In this document: piece by piece, positions 17,373 through 26,127 of the stretch | Numbering within the stretch: position 1 is the first letter of the stretch | Layout: the number at the start of each line of letters is the position of its first letter | Assembly: GCA_037379885.1 (NCBI GenBank) | Contig: JARRJC010000013.1 | Span: 1 to 64,000 of the forward strand | Direction of reading: 5' to 3' | DNA length: 64,000 bases | Origin: Limibacillus sp. | GTDB lineage: Bacteria > Pseudomonadota > Alphaproteobacteria > Kiloniellales > CECT-8803 | Position numbers and translations under genes: made by a program | Notes under the pieces: generated by a model | The model's database searches: none | What the model was told of the DNA's origin: nothing | The model's input: the letters and a program-made list of their open reading frames with translations, nothing else

Positions 17373-18989
17373 TCAAGCCGCCAGGCCCCCGCGCCGCGCG
17401 TCCTTCAGGATCGCCGCCGCCGCATGGTGGCCAGGAAGCCCGGACACCCCGCCGCCCGGATGAGCGCCGGAGCCGCAGAGATAGAGGCCCGGCAACGGCA
17501 TGCGGTAGTCGGCGTAGCCCGCCGCAGGACGCAGGCTGTAGATCTGGTCCAGATGCAGGGCGCCGTGGAAGATGTCTCCGCCGAGCAGCCCCAAGTCCCG
17601 CTCCAGGTCCAGCGGCGACTTCACCTGACGGCCCACCACCGCCTGCTTGAAGTTGGGCGCCACCTCGTTCACCCGGTCGATGATCAGGTCGGCCACCTCC
17701 TCCTTCACTTCATCCCAGGAACGTCCTCCGGGAAGCTCCGGATTGAAGTGCTGGCAGAAGAGGCTGGCGACATGCTGGCCCTCGGGCGCAAGGCTGTCGT
17801 CCAGGGTCGAGGGTATGCACATGGAGACGATGGGCCGCTTTGCCCATCCGGTCGTCCGGGCATCGTCGTAGGCCGCTTGAATGTAGTCGAGGGAGGGGCA
17901 GATGTTGATGGTGCCGCTGAGATAGGCCTGCGGCTTTTCCGCGCCCTCCAGCGAGGTGAAGCGCGGCATCTCGGAAAGCGCCACGTTCATCCGGAAACTG
18001 CCCGAGCGGTTGCGCCAGCCGCCGATGCGGCGCTTGAAGTCCGCGGGCAAGAGCGTCTCGTCCACCATGCCGGAGAAGAGCAGCTTGGGATTGAGGTTGG
18101 AGGCCACGGCCTTGGCGCGGATCGTCCGCCCGTCCTCCAGCACCACGCCGACCGCCCGGCCCTTTTCGGTCAGGACTTCGCGCACCGGCGCGTCGGTCTC
18201 GATCTCCACGTTGTAGGCCGCGCAGGAACGCTCCAGCGCCTTGGCGATCGAGCCCATCCCGCCGCGCGCGTGGCCCCATGCGCCGTCGCGCCCATGGGCC
18301 TGTCCGATGGAATGATGCAGCAGCACATAGGCCGAGCCCTGGGCGTAGGGCCCCACGAAATTGCCGATCACGCCCTCGAAACCAAAATCGCCCTTTATCG
18401 GGTCGCTCTCGAACCAGCGGTTCAGATAGTCGCCGATGGACATGGTCATGAGTTCGGCCAGCGCCGCCTGCTCCTTATCAGAGAGGTGACGCAGCCGGTT
18501 GCCGGTCTTCAGCGCGGTCCAGAGTTCCGGGAGACCGCCGCCGAGATTGGGCGGCGCTTCGTTGATCATGGCGCGCACGGCGAGGGAGAGCTTCTCCAGC
18601 AGATGTTCGAACTCGGGAAAAAGCTCCGCGTCCTTCTTGGAGAACTTGGCGATTTCCGCCTGAATCTCTTTTGGGTCGCGGCTCATGTAGAGGTGCTGGC
18701 CGTCCGGCAGGGCGTTGAAGGAGCCGCAGTGGCGATCCATTACTTCCAGCCCGTGGCGCTCCAACTCAAGGTCCTTGATGACCTTTGGGCTCAGCAGCGA
18801 GACCACGTAGGAGTAGACCGAATTGCGGAAGCCCGGATGGAACTCCTCCGTGCAGGCCGCGCCGCCCACCACCGGGCGCCGCTCCACGATCTTCACCTTA
18901 AGGCCGCCGCGCGCCAGATAGCCCGCGCAGGTCAGGCCGTTGTGGCCTCCGCCAATGATGACGACATCGGTCGTCTCGCTGCTGGTCAT
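17373..18989 (-). CDS. Phytoene desaturase-like FAD oxidoreductase (PYROXD2/CrtI family)
   Basis: 538 residues. The N-terminal FAD-binding motif is DVVIIGGGHNGLTCAGYLA, followed by VEIVERR-like KIVERRPVVGGAACTEE, typical of the CrtI/PYROXD2 group. The middle carries HARGGMGSIAKALERSC (substrate-domain signature), and the C-terminus has the second FAD contact (LPGLYLCGSGAHPGGGVSG). No carotenoid genes are nearby, and homologues close to human PYROXD2 are frequent in non-carotenogenic alphaproteobacteria, so a redox role outside carotenoid synthesis is more likely. GAGGGAAG precedes the ATG at 18989. The substrate is unknown. Confidence 0.87.
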   Translation of the reverse strand: MTSSETTDVVIIGGGHNGLTCAGYLARGGLKVKIVERRPVVGGAACTEEFHPGFRNSVYSYVVSLLSPKVIKDLELERHGLEVMDRHCGSFNALPDGQHLYMSRDPKEIQAEIAKFSKKDAELFPEFEHLLEKLSLAVRAMINEAPPNLGGGLPELWTALKTGNRLRHLSDKEQAALAELMTMSIGDYLNRWFESDPIKGDFGFEGVIGNFVGPYAQGSAYVLLHHSIGQAHGRDGAWGHARGGMGSIAKALERSCAAYNVEIETDAPVREVLTEKGRAVGVVLEDGRTIRAKAVASNLNPKLLFSGMVDETLLPADFKRRIGGWRNRSGSFRMNVALSEMPRFTSLEGAEKPQAYLSGTINICPSLDYIQAAYDDARTTGWAKRPIVSMCIPSTLDDSLAPEGQHVASLFCQHFNPELPGGRSWDEVKEEVADLIIDRVNEVAPNFKQAVVGRQVKSPLDLERDLGLLGGDIFHGALHLDQIYSLRPAAGYADYRMPLPGLYLCGSGAHPGGGVSGLPGHHAAAAILKDARRGGLAA

Positions 18990-19161
18990 GTTCTTCCCTC
19001 AGTTCGAAAATCCTCACACCGACGGTAGGGTTAGAACAAGACCGGCAAATCGGCAAGCGTCCGGCCCTTTTTGAGCGCCGCGGCCTTTGCCTGGGCCCCT
19101 CGCCCGCCCATATCCTTCTCCAGGAGACCTTCACTCGAACCCTGCGAGGGAGCTCAGCGCC

Positions 19162-20355
19162 TTGCCCGACGGACGCGAACGCGACGACGCCATCAAGCTG
19201 ACCGTGGCAAAGGGCATGGGCGATTTTCCTGCCGCCGAATGGGACGCTTGCGCTGGCGGCAACCCGACCCTCGCCCACGCCTTCCTCTCAGCCTTGGAAG
19301 ACAGCGGGTCCGTGACGGCGGAGACCGGCTGGATGCCCCGTCACCTCGCGATCTGGAGCGAGAGCGAGCCCGGCCGGCTGCTCGCCGCCGCCCCGCTTTA
19401 CGTAAAGAACCACTCCTACGGCGAGTACGTCTTCGACTGGGGCTGGGCCGACGCCTATGAAAGGGCCGGCGGGCGCTACTACCCGAAGCTCCAGTGCGCG
19501 GTGCCCTTCACGCCGGTGCCGGGCCGCCGCCTTCTGACCCGCGGCGACCTGAGGCCGGATGAGCCAAGCGTTCCAATCCTGGTGGATGCGCTCCTGGCCG
19601 GGATGGTTCAGCTCGGCGATCAGAACAAGCTCTCCTCTCTCCACGTCACCTTCTGCGGGCAGGAGGAATGGGAGATGGGCGGTGAGCTCGGCCTCTTGAA
19701 GCGCAAGGGCCTGCAGTACCACTGGCGGAACCAAGGCTATGGCAGCTTCGAGGATTTTCTGGCCGCCCTCGCCTCGCGCAAGCGCAAGAACCTCAAGAAG
19801 GAACGCGCCCGGGCGCTTTCAGGCGGGCTGGAGATCAGACGGCTGACCGGCGAGGACCTGAAGCCCGAACACTGGGACGCCTTTCACCGCTTCTACCTCT
19901 CGACCGTCGACAAGAAGTGGGCGCAGGCCTACCTGAACCGCGCCTTCTTCCAGCTCTTGGGGGAACGCATGGCCGACCGCGCTCTGCTGGTCATGGCCGA
20001 GATGGAGGGCCGGCCAGTGGCCGGTGCCCTCAACCTGATCGGCGAGGACGCCCTCTACGGACGCAACTGGGGGGCGCTGGCCGAGTTCGACAACCTGCAC
20101 TTCGAGTGCTGCTACTATCAGGCCATCGAGTTCGCCATCGAGCGCGGCCTCGCCCGCGTCGAAGCGGGCGCGCAGGGCGAACACAAGATCCGCCGCGGCT
20201 ACCTGCCGGTCGAGACCTACAGCCTGCATTGGATCGCCGACCCGGCCCTCGCCGAGCCCGTCGCCAATTTCGTCCGGCGTGAATCAGAGTCCATAGAAGA
20301 AGACGCCCGCCTGCTGATGGAGCACAGCCCCTACCGGCAGACGGGCGATTCTTGA
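19162..20355 (+). CDS. FemAB-like GNAT protein (DUF482/COG3146)
   Basis: 397 residues from a TTG at 19162, chosen because GAGGGAG lies 9 nt ahead; the frame stays open to an earlier TTG at 19087. Conserved DUF482 features are visible: PAAEWDACAGGNPTLAHAF at the start of the fold, ASRKRKNLKKERARA (a basic helix), the second acetyltransferase-like half with DKKWAQAYLN, and the late motif GRNWGALAEFDNLHFE, followed by VEAGAQGEHKIRRGY. The double-GNAT fold resembles FemAB aminoacyl transferases, and the family is annotated as possibly acting in peptidoglycan-related acyl or aminoacyl transfer, without proof. It is convergent with clpA, 25 nt away, with no obvious terminator between. Confidence 0.85.
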   Translation: MPDGRERDDAIKLTVAKGMGDFPAAEWDACAGGNPTLAHAFLSALEDSGSVTAETGWMPRHLAIWSESEPGRLLAAAPLYVKNHSYGEYVFDWGWADAYERAGGRYYPKLQCAVPFTPVPGRRLLTRGDLRPDEPSVPILVDALLAGMVQLGDQNKLSSLHVTFCGQEEWEMGGELGLLKRKGLQYHWRNQGYGSFEDFLAALASRKRKNLKKERARALSGGLEIRRLTGEDLKPEHWDAFHRFYLSTVDKKWAQAYLNRAFFQLLGERMADRALLVMAEMEGRPVAGALNLIGEDALYGRNWGALAEFDNLHFECCYYQAIEFAIERGLARVEAGAQGEHKIRRGYLPVETYSLHWIADPALAEPVANFVRRESESIEEDARLLMEHSPYRQTGDS

Positions 20356-20380
20356 TGACCCGATGACGCGCTGAAGTTCT

Positions 20381-22684
20381 TTAGCGCACCTCGACCTTTT
20401 CCTTCTTCTTGCGGGACGGGCCGGGCTGGTCCTCTTGCAGCGAGAAGGCGGGCTTGTCGTCTTCGATGGTGACCGAGACCACGCCGCCCTTGGTCAGCTT
20501 GCCGAACAGCAGCTCCTCGGCCAGGGGCTTCTTGATGTGCTCCTGGATGACACGGGCCAGGGGGCGCGCGCCGTAGAGTTTGTCGTAGCCCTTCTCGGCC
20601 AGCCACTTGCGCGCCTCCTCGGAGAGGCTGATGGTCACGCCGCGGTCGGCTAGTTGCGCCTCCAGTTGCAGCACGAACTTGTCCACCACCTGCTCGACGA
20701 TCTCGAGAGTGAGTCCGCCGAAGGGGATGACGGCGTCCAGGCGGTTGCGGAACTCCGGGGTGAACATGCGGTTGATGGCCTCTTCGTCCTCACCCTCGCG
20801 GTTCTCGCGGTTGAAGCCGATGGCCTTCTTGGTCATGTCCGACGCGCCGGCGTTGGTGGTCATGATCAGGATTACGTTGCGGAAGTCGACCGACTTGCCG
20901 TTGTGGTCCGTCAGCTTGCCGTAGTCCATGACCTGCAGCAGCACGTTGAAGAGGTCCGGATGGGCCTTCTCGATCTCGTCCAGCAGCAGCACGCAGTGCG
21001 GATGCTGATCGACGGCATCGGTCAGAAGACCGCCCTGATCGAATCCGACATAGCCCGGCGGCGCGCCGATCAGGCGCGAGATGGAGTGCCGCTCCATGTA
21101 CTCCGACATGTCGAAGCGGGTGATCTCGATGCCGAGCGACGCCGCCAACTGGCGCGCGACCTCCGTCTTGCCGACGCCCGTGGGGCCGGAGAAGAGGTAG
21201 GAGCCAATGGGCTTTTCGGGTTCGCGCAGACCGGCGCGGGCCAGCTTGATCGCGGCGGAGAGCGCCGTGATCGCCTTGTCCTGGCCGAAGACCATGGTCC
21301 GCAAGTCGCGTTCCAGGTTCTTGAGCGCGGTCTTGTCGTCGTTCGAGACGGACTTGGGCGGGATGCGGGCGATCTTGGCGATAACCGCCTCCACTTCCTT
21401 GACGCCGATGGTCTTGCGGCGCTTGGAGGGCGGGCGCAGCCACTGGGAGGCGCCGACCTCGTCGATCACGTCGATCGCCTTATCCGGCAGCTTGCGGTCG
21501 CCGATGTAGCGCGCCGAGAGCTCTACGGCGGAGCGCAGCGCCTCGGCCGTGTAGCGCACGCTGTGATGCTTCTCGTAGTAGGGCTTGAGCCCGCGCAGGA
21601 TCTTGACCGCGTCCTCGATGGAAGGCTCGACCACGTCGATCTTCTGGAAGCGCCGGACCAGGGCGCGGTCCTTCTCGAAGTAGTTGCGGTACTCCTTGTA
21701 GGTGGTCGACCCGATGCAGCGCAGCGAGCCGCTCTGCAAGGCGGGCTTCAAGAGGTTGGAGGCGTCCATGGCGCCGCCGGAGGTGGCGCCCGCCCCGATC
21801 ACGGTGTGGATCTCGTCGATGAAGAGCACCGCGCCCTCGATGGAGTCGAGCTCGCTCAGGACGGCCTTCAGCCGCTCCTCGAAGTCGCCGCGATAGCGGG
21901 TCCCGGCCAGCAGCGCGCCCATGTCGAGCGAGAAGATGGTCGCGTCCTTCAGGACGTCGGGCACGCTCTGGTCGACGATGCGCTTGGCGAGCCCCTCGGC
22001 GATGGCGGTCTTGCCCACACCGGGGTCGCCCACGTAGAGCGGGTTGTTCTTCGTGCGGCGGCAGAGCACCTGGATGGTGCGCTCGATCTCGTGGTCGCGG
22101 CCGATCAGGGGATCGATGCGCCCGTCCGCGGCCTTCTTGTTCAGATCCACGCAGTAGGCGTCCAGCGCCTCATGCCCCTGGCGCACGACCTTCTCGGCCT
22201 CGGCGTCCTCGTCCGCGCCGCTCGGAGTCGCGCGGGCCTGGTCGGCGTCGCCGGTCTTGGCGATGCCATGGCTGATGTAGTTGACCGCATCCAGGCGGGT
22301 CATGTCCTGTTCCTGCAGGTAGTAGACCGCCTGGCTCTCCCGCTCGGAGAAGATCGCAACCAGGACGTTGGCGCCGGTCACCTCCTCCCGGCCCGAGGAC
22401 TGGACATGAATGGCGGCGCGCTGCAAGACGCGGTGGAACCCGGCGGTCGGCTTGGGCTCGACCGCTTCCGGGGACACCAGCTTGGCGTGCTCGCTTTCGA
22501 TGAACTCGGCCAGGTCCTCTCGGAGCTGGGCCAGTTCGACCCCGCAGGCCCGCAGCACCGCGATGGCGTCGCTGTCGTCGGTCAGCGCCAGCAGCAGATG
22601 TTCGAGCGTCGCATATTCGTGCTGGCGCTCACTGGCGTAGGCCATGGCGCGGTGCAGGGTCTGTTCCAAATTTGCTGACAGCAT
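20381..22684 (-). CDS. clpA: ATP-dependent Clp protease ATP-binding subunit ClpA
   Basis: AAA+ unfoldase that feeds substrates to ClpP. 767 residues: an N domain (1-145, adaptor-binding), a first AAA+ module with GDPGVGKT at 219-226, and a second with GPTGVGKT at 500-507. The motif AIGFNREN near residue 625 is the IGF-type loop that docks onto ClpP, so it is a ClpP partner and not a ClpB-type disaggregase. The clpS adaptor gene lies 33 nt upstream on the same strand, the standard arrangement for N-end-rule degradation. clpP itself is not in the window. Confidence 0.97.
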   Translation of the reverse strand: MLSANLEQTLHRAMAYASERQHEYATLEHLLLALTDDSDAIAVLRACGVELAQLREDLAEFIESEHAKLVSPEAVEPKPTAGFHRVLQRAAIHVQSSGREEVTGANVLVAIFSERESQAVYYLQEQDMTRLDAVNYISHGIAKTGDADQARATPSGADEDAEAEKVVRQGHEALDAYCVDLNKKAADGRIDPLIGRDHEIERTIQVLCRRTKNNPLYVGDPGVGKTAIAEGLAKRIVDQSVPDVLKDATIFSLDMGALLAGTRYRGDFEERLKAVLSELDSIEGAVLFIDEIHTVIGAGATSGGAMDASNLLKPALQSGSLRCIGSTTYKEYRNYFEKDRALVRRFQKIDVVEPSIEDAVKILRGLKPYYEKHHSVRYTAEALRSAVELSARYIGDRKLPDKAIDVIDEVGASQWLRPPSKRRKTIGVKEVEAVIAKIARIPPKSVSNDDKTALKNLERDLRTMVFGQDKAITALSAAIKLARAGLREPEKPIGSYLFSGPTGVGKTEVARQLAASLGIEITRFDMSEYMERHSISRLIGAPPGYVGFDQGGLLTDAVDQHPHCVLLLDEIEKAHPDLFNVLLQVMDYGKLTDHNGKSVDFRNVILIMTTNAGASDMTKKAIGFNRENREGEDEEAINRMFTPEFRNRLDAVIPFGGLTLEIVEQVVDKFVLQLEAQLADRGVTISLSEEARKWLAEKGYDKLYGARPLARVIQEHIKKPLAEELLFGKLTKGGVVSVTIEDDKPAFSLQEDQPGPSRKKKEKVEVR

Positions 22685-22717
22685 CTTCTCCGCTTCTCCT
22701 TTAATGGCCCGCGCCGG

Positions 22718-23068
22718 TTAGTCTTTCTCTAGCGTACACTGCAAGGGGTGCTGGTGTCGCCTGGCATAGTCGATGACCTGGGTGACTTTCGTTTCCGCGA
22801 TCTCATAGGTGTAGACACCGCAGAGACCCACGCCGCGCCGGTGCACATGCAGCATGATCTGGGTCGCCTCTTCGCGTTGCTTGCCGAAGAAAGCCTCCAG
22901 CACGTGGACGACGAACTCCATGGGTGTGTAGTCGTCGTTCAGCATCAGGACCTTGTACATGGAAGGTTTTTTGGTCCTGGGCTTGGCCTTGATGACGACG
23001 CCGGTACCCGGCGAGCCGCCGGACCCCTTCTTGTCGTCGTCCTTGTCGCTCATCTTCACGTCGTTCAT
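22718..23068 (-). CDS. clpS: ClpS, adaptor of ClpAP
   Basis: Binds N-end-rule substrates and hands them to ClpA. The core has [20 protein letters not shown] (contains the Asn-Asp pair that contacts the substrate N-terminus), [19 protein letters not shown], and ends in [10 protein letters not shown]. The start is uncertain: ATG at 23068 (116 residues, annotated here), ATG at 23053 (111, closest to typical alphaproteobacterial ClpS), or ATG at 23116 (132). None has a clear Shine-Dalgarno sequence. The 23116 start lies just behind a TATACT box, which would suit leaderless translation. It is cotranscribed with clpA. Confidence 0.93.
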   Translation of the reverse strand: MNDVKMSDKDDDKKGSGGSPGTGVVIKAKPRTKKPSMYKVLMLNDDYTPMEFVVHVLEAFFGKQREEATQIMLHVHRRGVGLCGVYTYEIAETKVTQVIDYARRHQHPLQCTLEKD

Positions 23069-23125
23069 GGCCGCGCTTGTCTTGCCCGCTGGTTTGTTGG
23101 GTGCCGAGTCCCGCATATCGGTCAC

Positions 23126-23131
23126 AGTATA
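23126..23131 (-). promoter_or_regulatory. Possible -10 element (TATACT) of clpS-clpA
   Basis: On the minus strand TATACT lies 9 nt before the ATG at 23116. A good -35 at the proper distance is not visible. It is the best promoter candidate between the phasin terminator and clpS. Confidence 0.35.
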
Positions 23132-23239
23132 TCGGCTCAGTAATGATATTGGCATTAACGGCGCTGGGTGAAGCCCCCCTTCTTGGCAATTCGTGGGCAG
23201 GAGCGAGAAAACCGCCAGTCGGCCCCGAACCCCGAGCAC

Positions 23240-23272
23240 AAAAAAACGGCCCGGCGGAAATGCCGGACCGTT
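23240..23272 (-). terminator. Intrinsic terminator of the phasin gene
   Basis: On the minus strand ACGGTCCGGC pairs with GCCGGGCCGT (one mismatch) and is followed by a run of seven T. It lies 76 nt after the phasin stop codon and upstream of clpS, so it separates the two transcripts. Confidence 0.85.
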
Positions 23273-23347
23273 CTTTGTCGGTTGCGGGTGCGCTCTTCGA
23301 AGGGAGGGGAAGGAGAGCGCCCCGCTCTTGACGAAACTGGTTTCGCG

Positions 23348-23884
23348 TTACGCGGCGACCGGCTTCATCATCTTCTCGACCGTGGTGTTCATGCGGGCCT
23401 GCAGGGGCTCGTAAGCCTCGTTGGCGACCTTCACGGACATCTCGGTGATCTTGGCGCTCTCGGCCATGACCTTGTCGAACTGGGTCTTGGTCATCTCGCT
23501 CTGCAGGTCAATGACCTCGCGGAGGGACTTGGCACCCATGATGGCCTTGGCGGCGGCGACCTGAGCCTCGAAGGCGGACTGGGTGAAAGCAACCCACTCC
23601 TTGCCGACCTGCTCGTAGCCCTTGGCGAGCTTGGTGTTGAAAGCGACAACGGCGTCGACGTTCTCCTTGGAGATCTCGGTCATCTCGTCGTAGCTCTTGA
23701 ACATGGACTGAGAGGCCTTCTCGACCTGCTCCTTGGTCATGGCGACAGCCTGCTCATAGTTCTTGGTGGCGGCGTCGGTGCCAACCTTGACGAACTGCTC
23801 GACGGTCTCCTTACCGGCGGAAACAGCGTCCTCAACCGGCTTCATAACGTCGGCCTGCTTGGTGGTCTTTTTGGTCGTGGTCAT
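23348..23884 (-). CDS. Phasin family protein
   Basis: 178 residues, nearly all amphipathic helix, with the phasin_2 pattern: ETVEQFVKVGTDAATKNYEQ near the N-terminus, a central region with NTKLAKGYEQVGKEW, and SLREVIDLQSEMTKTQFD toward the C-terminus. Phasins coat polyhydroxyalkanoate granules and control their size. AAGGAG lies 7 nt before the ATG at 23884. The gene has its own strong promoter and terminator, consistent with the very high expression usual for phasins, and TTGTGCA-type palindromes at the promoter suggest control by PhaR. The codons are strongly biased toward C/G endings and repeat few choices, as expected for a highly expressed protein. Confidence 0.92.
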   Translation of the reverse strand: MTTTKKTTKQADVMKPVEDAVSAGKETVEQFVKVGTDAATKNYEQAVAMTKEQVEKASQSMFKSYDEMTEISKENVDAVVAFNTKLAKGYEQVGKEWVAFTQSAFEAQVAAAKAIMGAKSLREVIDLQSEMTKTQFDKVMAESAKITEMSVKVANEAYEPLQARMNTTVEKMMKPVAA

Positions 23885-23944
23885 GATCAAACTCCTTTGC
23901 CGATTGGACGGCTAGCTCTAACTGTTAGCGTATGCAGCATTCTT

Positions 23945-23959
23945 TTGTGCGCTGCAACA
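23945..23959 (-). promoter_or_regulatory. PhaR-like site at the phasin transcription start
   Basis: TTGTGCGCTGCAACA (plus strand) is an imperfect palindrome related to the perfect one at 24003-24017. It covers the expected transcription start of the phasin gene. A further TGCAGCAT lies at 23933-23940. Alphaproteobacterial PhaR recognises TGC/GCA-rich half-sites, so this is a plausible repressor site by analogy. Confidence 0.45.
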
Positions 23960-23966
23960 TGACCGG

Positions 23967-23995
23967 AATATATGAAGCTCGCCCTCGGGTGTCAA
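23967..23995 (-). promoter_or_regulatory. Phasin promoter, consensus -35 and near-consensus -10
   Basis: On the minus strand TTGACA (23995-23990) and TATATT (23972-23967) are spaced by 17 nt, giving a start near 23960 and a leader of about 75 nt. The 419-nt gap between the phasin and carboxypeptidase genes (23885-24303) holds this promoter, two PhaR-like palindromes and a plus-strand promoter at 24172-24200; I see no further gene in it. Confidence 0.75.
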
Positions 23996-24002
23996 TATAT
24001 TT

Positions 24003-24017
24003 TTGTGCACTGCACAA
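24003..24017. promoter_or_regulatory. Perfect 15-bp palindrome TTGTGCA-C-TGCACAA upstream of the phasin promoter
   Basis: Two 7-bp arms around one central base, ending 7 bp upstream of the phasin -35. The sequence resembles PhaR targets near phasin genes in other alphaproteobacteria. No phaR gene is present in the window, so the assignment rests on similarity and location. Confidence 0.5.
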
Positions 24018-24171
24018 TAAATTTTCCTGCGACGCGCCCGGAACCGGCCACCCTCACTGGAAACCTGCTTTTAACCTCTTGTCTTTACAGTTTTCTCATC
24101 CGAACAGCGAAACCCGGGGCACGGCGCTTGAATCCGCGTTCCGCAGCGGATAGCCGCACTGGATTGTTTAC

Positions 24172-24200
24172 TGGACAGCGATTCGTGCGATCTGTAGAAT
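24172..24200 (+). promoter_or_regulatory. Promoter of the D,D-carboxypeptidase gene
   Basis: TGGACA and TAGAAT are separated by 17 nt, each one base from consensus. Transcription would start near 24207, giving a leader of about 97 nt to the ATG at 24304. Confidence 0.6.
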
Positions 24201-24303
24201 CGTAGAAGATTCAAGGCCATTAGACGAAGAACTTAGGGGAACGCCTTTGCTGTGGCCGGGTAAGAAGCGGGATTTTGGGACCAAGGGGACACGCGGGGGA
24301 TCC

Positions 24304-25620
24304 ATGCAGAGCCGAACGCTTGCGCTCATCGCGGGATTGGTTTTCGCCGTTGCGCTGCTGGCAGCGCCGCAGACGGCGGATGCGCGCCGCTATGCAGCCA
24401 TCGTCATCGACGCTGAAACCGGGGAGGTGCTCCACGCGGCCAACCCCGACCGTCAGGCCTACCCCGCCTCCATGACCAAGATGATGACGCTCTACATGCT
24501 GTTCGAGGCGATTGAGCAGGGCCGCTACACGCTGGACAGCAAGCTGAAGGTTTCGGCCCGCGCCGCGGGGATGCCGCCCTCGAAGCTGGGGCTTCGCGCA
24601 GGCTCCACCATCCGGGTCAAGGATGCGATCGGCGCCCTCGTCACCAAGTCGGCGAACGACGTCGCCGTGGTGGTGGCCGAGGCAATCGCCGGCAGCGAGT
24701 ACAAGTTCGGCATCAAGGCGACAGAGAAGGCCCGCGAGCTGGGCATGAGCCGCACGGTGTTCCGAAACGCCTCGGGCCTGCCCGACCGCCATCAGCTCTC
24801 CACCGCGCGGGACATGGCGCGCCTGGGACAGGCGCTGATCCGTCATTATCCGCAGTACTACCACTTCTTCTCCCTCTCGCGGTTCAGCTACAACGGCAAT
24901 ACCTACCGCAACCACAACAAGCTGCTGGACAGCTATCCCGGCGTCGATGGCCTCAAGACGGGTTACATCCGCGCCTCCGGCTTCAACCTCGCAGCCTCCG
25001 CCGTGCGCAACGGCCGGCGTATCATCGCCGTGGTCTACGGCGGCAAGACCTCACGGTCGCGCAACGCCCACATGGTCGAGCTTTTGGACAGGGGCTTTTC
25101 CAAGATGGCCGTCGCCAAGCACATCCGCCCCGACGGACCGCCGCCTGAGAAGCCCCTGCTTCTGGCGTCGAACCAGATCCCGGCGGCCAGTCAGGCCGCC
25201 AGCCTCGGCACCAGCGACAGCGCGGCCAGCGAGCCCATGCCGATCAAGAAACCCGCCGTCCCGGCCGTGGTCCTCGACGGGGAGATCGTCTTGCCGCCCA
25301 TCAGGCCCGACGAGGTCATTGGCCAGGGCGATGCCGATATGGAGTTGAGCGAGAGCCACGGTATCCAGGTCGGCGCCTTCAGCGATCCGGTCCGCGCGCA
25401 GACTGCGGCGGAACAGGCGATCAAGGCCGCGCCGGCCTATCTGGTCGGGCAAGCCGTGCGGATCAGCCAGATTCCCGGCCAGAGCACGCCGCTCTACCGG
25501 GCCCGTCTGATCGGGATGCAGCAGAGCGAGGCGGAAGCCGTCTGCCGCCTCTTCCGCCAGCAGCAGCGCCCCTGCATCGTGGTCCGGGCCGACCGGCTCG
25601 ACCTCGCCTCTCTCAACTGA
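24304..25620 (+). CDS. dacA: D-alanyl-D-alanine carboxypeptidase with SPOR domain
   Basis: Low-molecular-weight penicillin-binding protein that removes the terminal D-Ala from peptidoglycan stem peptides in the periplasm. 438 residues: a signal peptide ending around ADARR (27), the S11 peptidase domain with Ser56-Met-Thr-Lys59, Ser116-Ala-Asn118 and Lys218-Thr-Gly220, a Pro/Ser-rich linker (about 275-345), and a C-terminal SPOR domain (about 360-435, starting at GIQVGAFSDPVRAQ). SPOR domains bind denuded septal glycan, so the enzyme is probably directed to the division site. That combination is common in alphaproteobacteria but differs from E. coli DacA, which has an amphipathic anchor. It is followed after 16 nt by a GNAT gene. 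Confidence 0.93.
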   Translation: MQSRTLALIAGLVFAVALLAAPQTADARRYAAIVIDAETGEVLHAANPDRQAYPASMTKMMTLYMLFEAIEQGRYTLDSKLKVSARAAGMPPSKLGLRAGSTIRVKDAIGALVTKSANDVAVVVAEAIAGSEYKFGIKATEKARELGMSRTVFRNASGLPDRHQLSTARDMARLGQALIRHYPQYYHFFSLSRFSYNGNTYRNHNKLLDSYPGVDGLKTGYIRASGFNLAASAVRNGRRIIAVVYGGKTSRSRNAHMVELLDRGFSKMAVAKHIRPDGPPPEKPLLLASNQIPAASQAASLGTSDSAASEPMPIKKPAVPAVVLDGEIVLPPIRPDEVIGQGDADMELSESHGIQVGAFSDPVRAQTAAEQAIKAAPAYLVGQAVRISQIPGQSTPLYRARLIGMQQSEAEAVCRLFRQQQRPCIVVRADRLDLASLN

Positions 25621-25636
25621 TCACAAGTTCGTCCGC

Positions 25637-26116
25637 GTGACCGGTGGCGACACCCTCTCCTTCCGCTATGCAGGGGAAGAGGACATTCCGGCAATCGTGA
25701 AACTGCTTGCAGACGACGGCCTCGGCAAGACCCGCGAGCGGCCGGGCGAACCTCTGGACCCGAAGTACCTCGAAGGCTTCCGCGCCATGACCGCCCAGGG
25801 CGGCAATCAGACCTTGCTGGCGATAAAGGACCGAGAGGTCGTCGGCTGCCTGCAACTGACCTTCATCGCTGGCCTCTCGCGCCTCGGCACGCTGCGCGCC
25901 CAGATCGAAGCGGTCAGGGTTCGCGGCGACCAGCGCGGCAGCGGGGTCGGCAGGCTCTTGATGGAAGAGGCTTTGAAGCGCGCCCGCGAGGCCGGGTGCA
26001 GCCTCGTTCAACTGACCACCGACAAGCAGCGCGGCGACGCGCATCGCTTCTACGAGTCGCTCGGTTTCAAGGCCAGCCACATCGGCATGAAGCTGGAGTT
26101 GAAGTCTGAAGACTAG
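25637..26116 (+). CDS. GNAT family N-acetyltransferase
   Basis: 159 residues from a GTG at 25637. The acetyl-CoA binding motif A is visible as VRVRGDQRGSGVGRLLMEEAL (Q/RxxGxG/A type), and the C-terminal RFYESLGFKASHIGMK is typical of small-molecule GNATs. The nearest named relatives would be PhnO- or antibiotic-type acetyltransferases, but the substrate is unknown. It lies 16 nt behind the carboxypeptidase gene and is probably cotranscribed, and its stop is 11 nt from the convergent phosphomannomutase gene. Confidence 0.87.
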   Translation: MTGGDTLSFRYAGEEDIPAIVKLLADDGLGKTRERPGEPLDPKYLEGFRAMTAQGGNQTLLAIKDREVVGCLQLTFIAGLSRLGTLRAQIEAVRVRGDQRGSGVGRLLMEEALKRAREAGCSLVQLTTDKQRGDAHRFYESLGFKASHIGMKLELKSED

Positions 26117-26127
26117 AAATCGGGCTC

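Noticed and set aside
20654-22678. 674-codon plus-strand frame opposite clpA
   Set aside because: It is the antisense shadow of a conserved gene in GC-rich DNA; the translation is full of Gly/Arg/Val/Asp with no family likeness.
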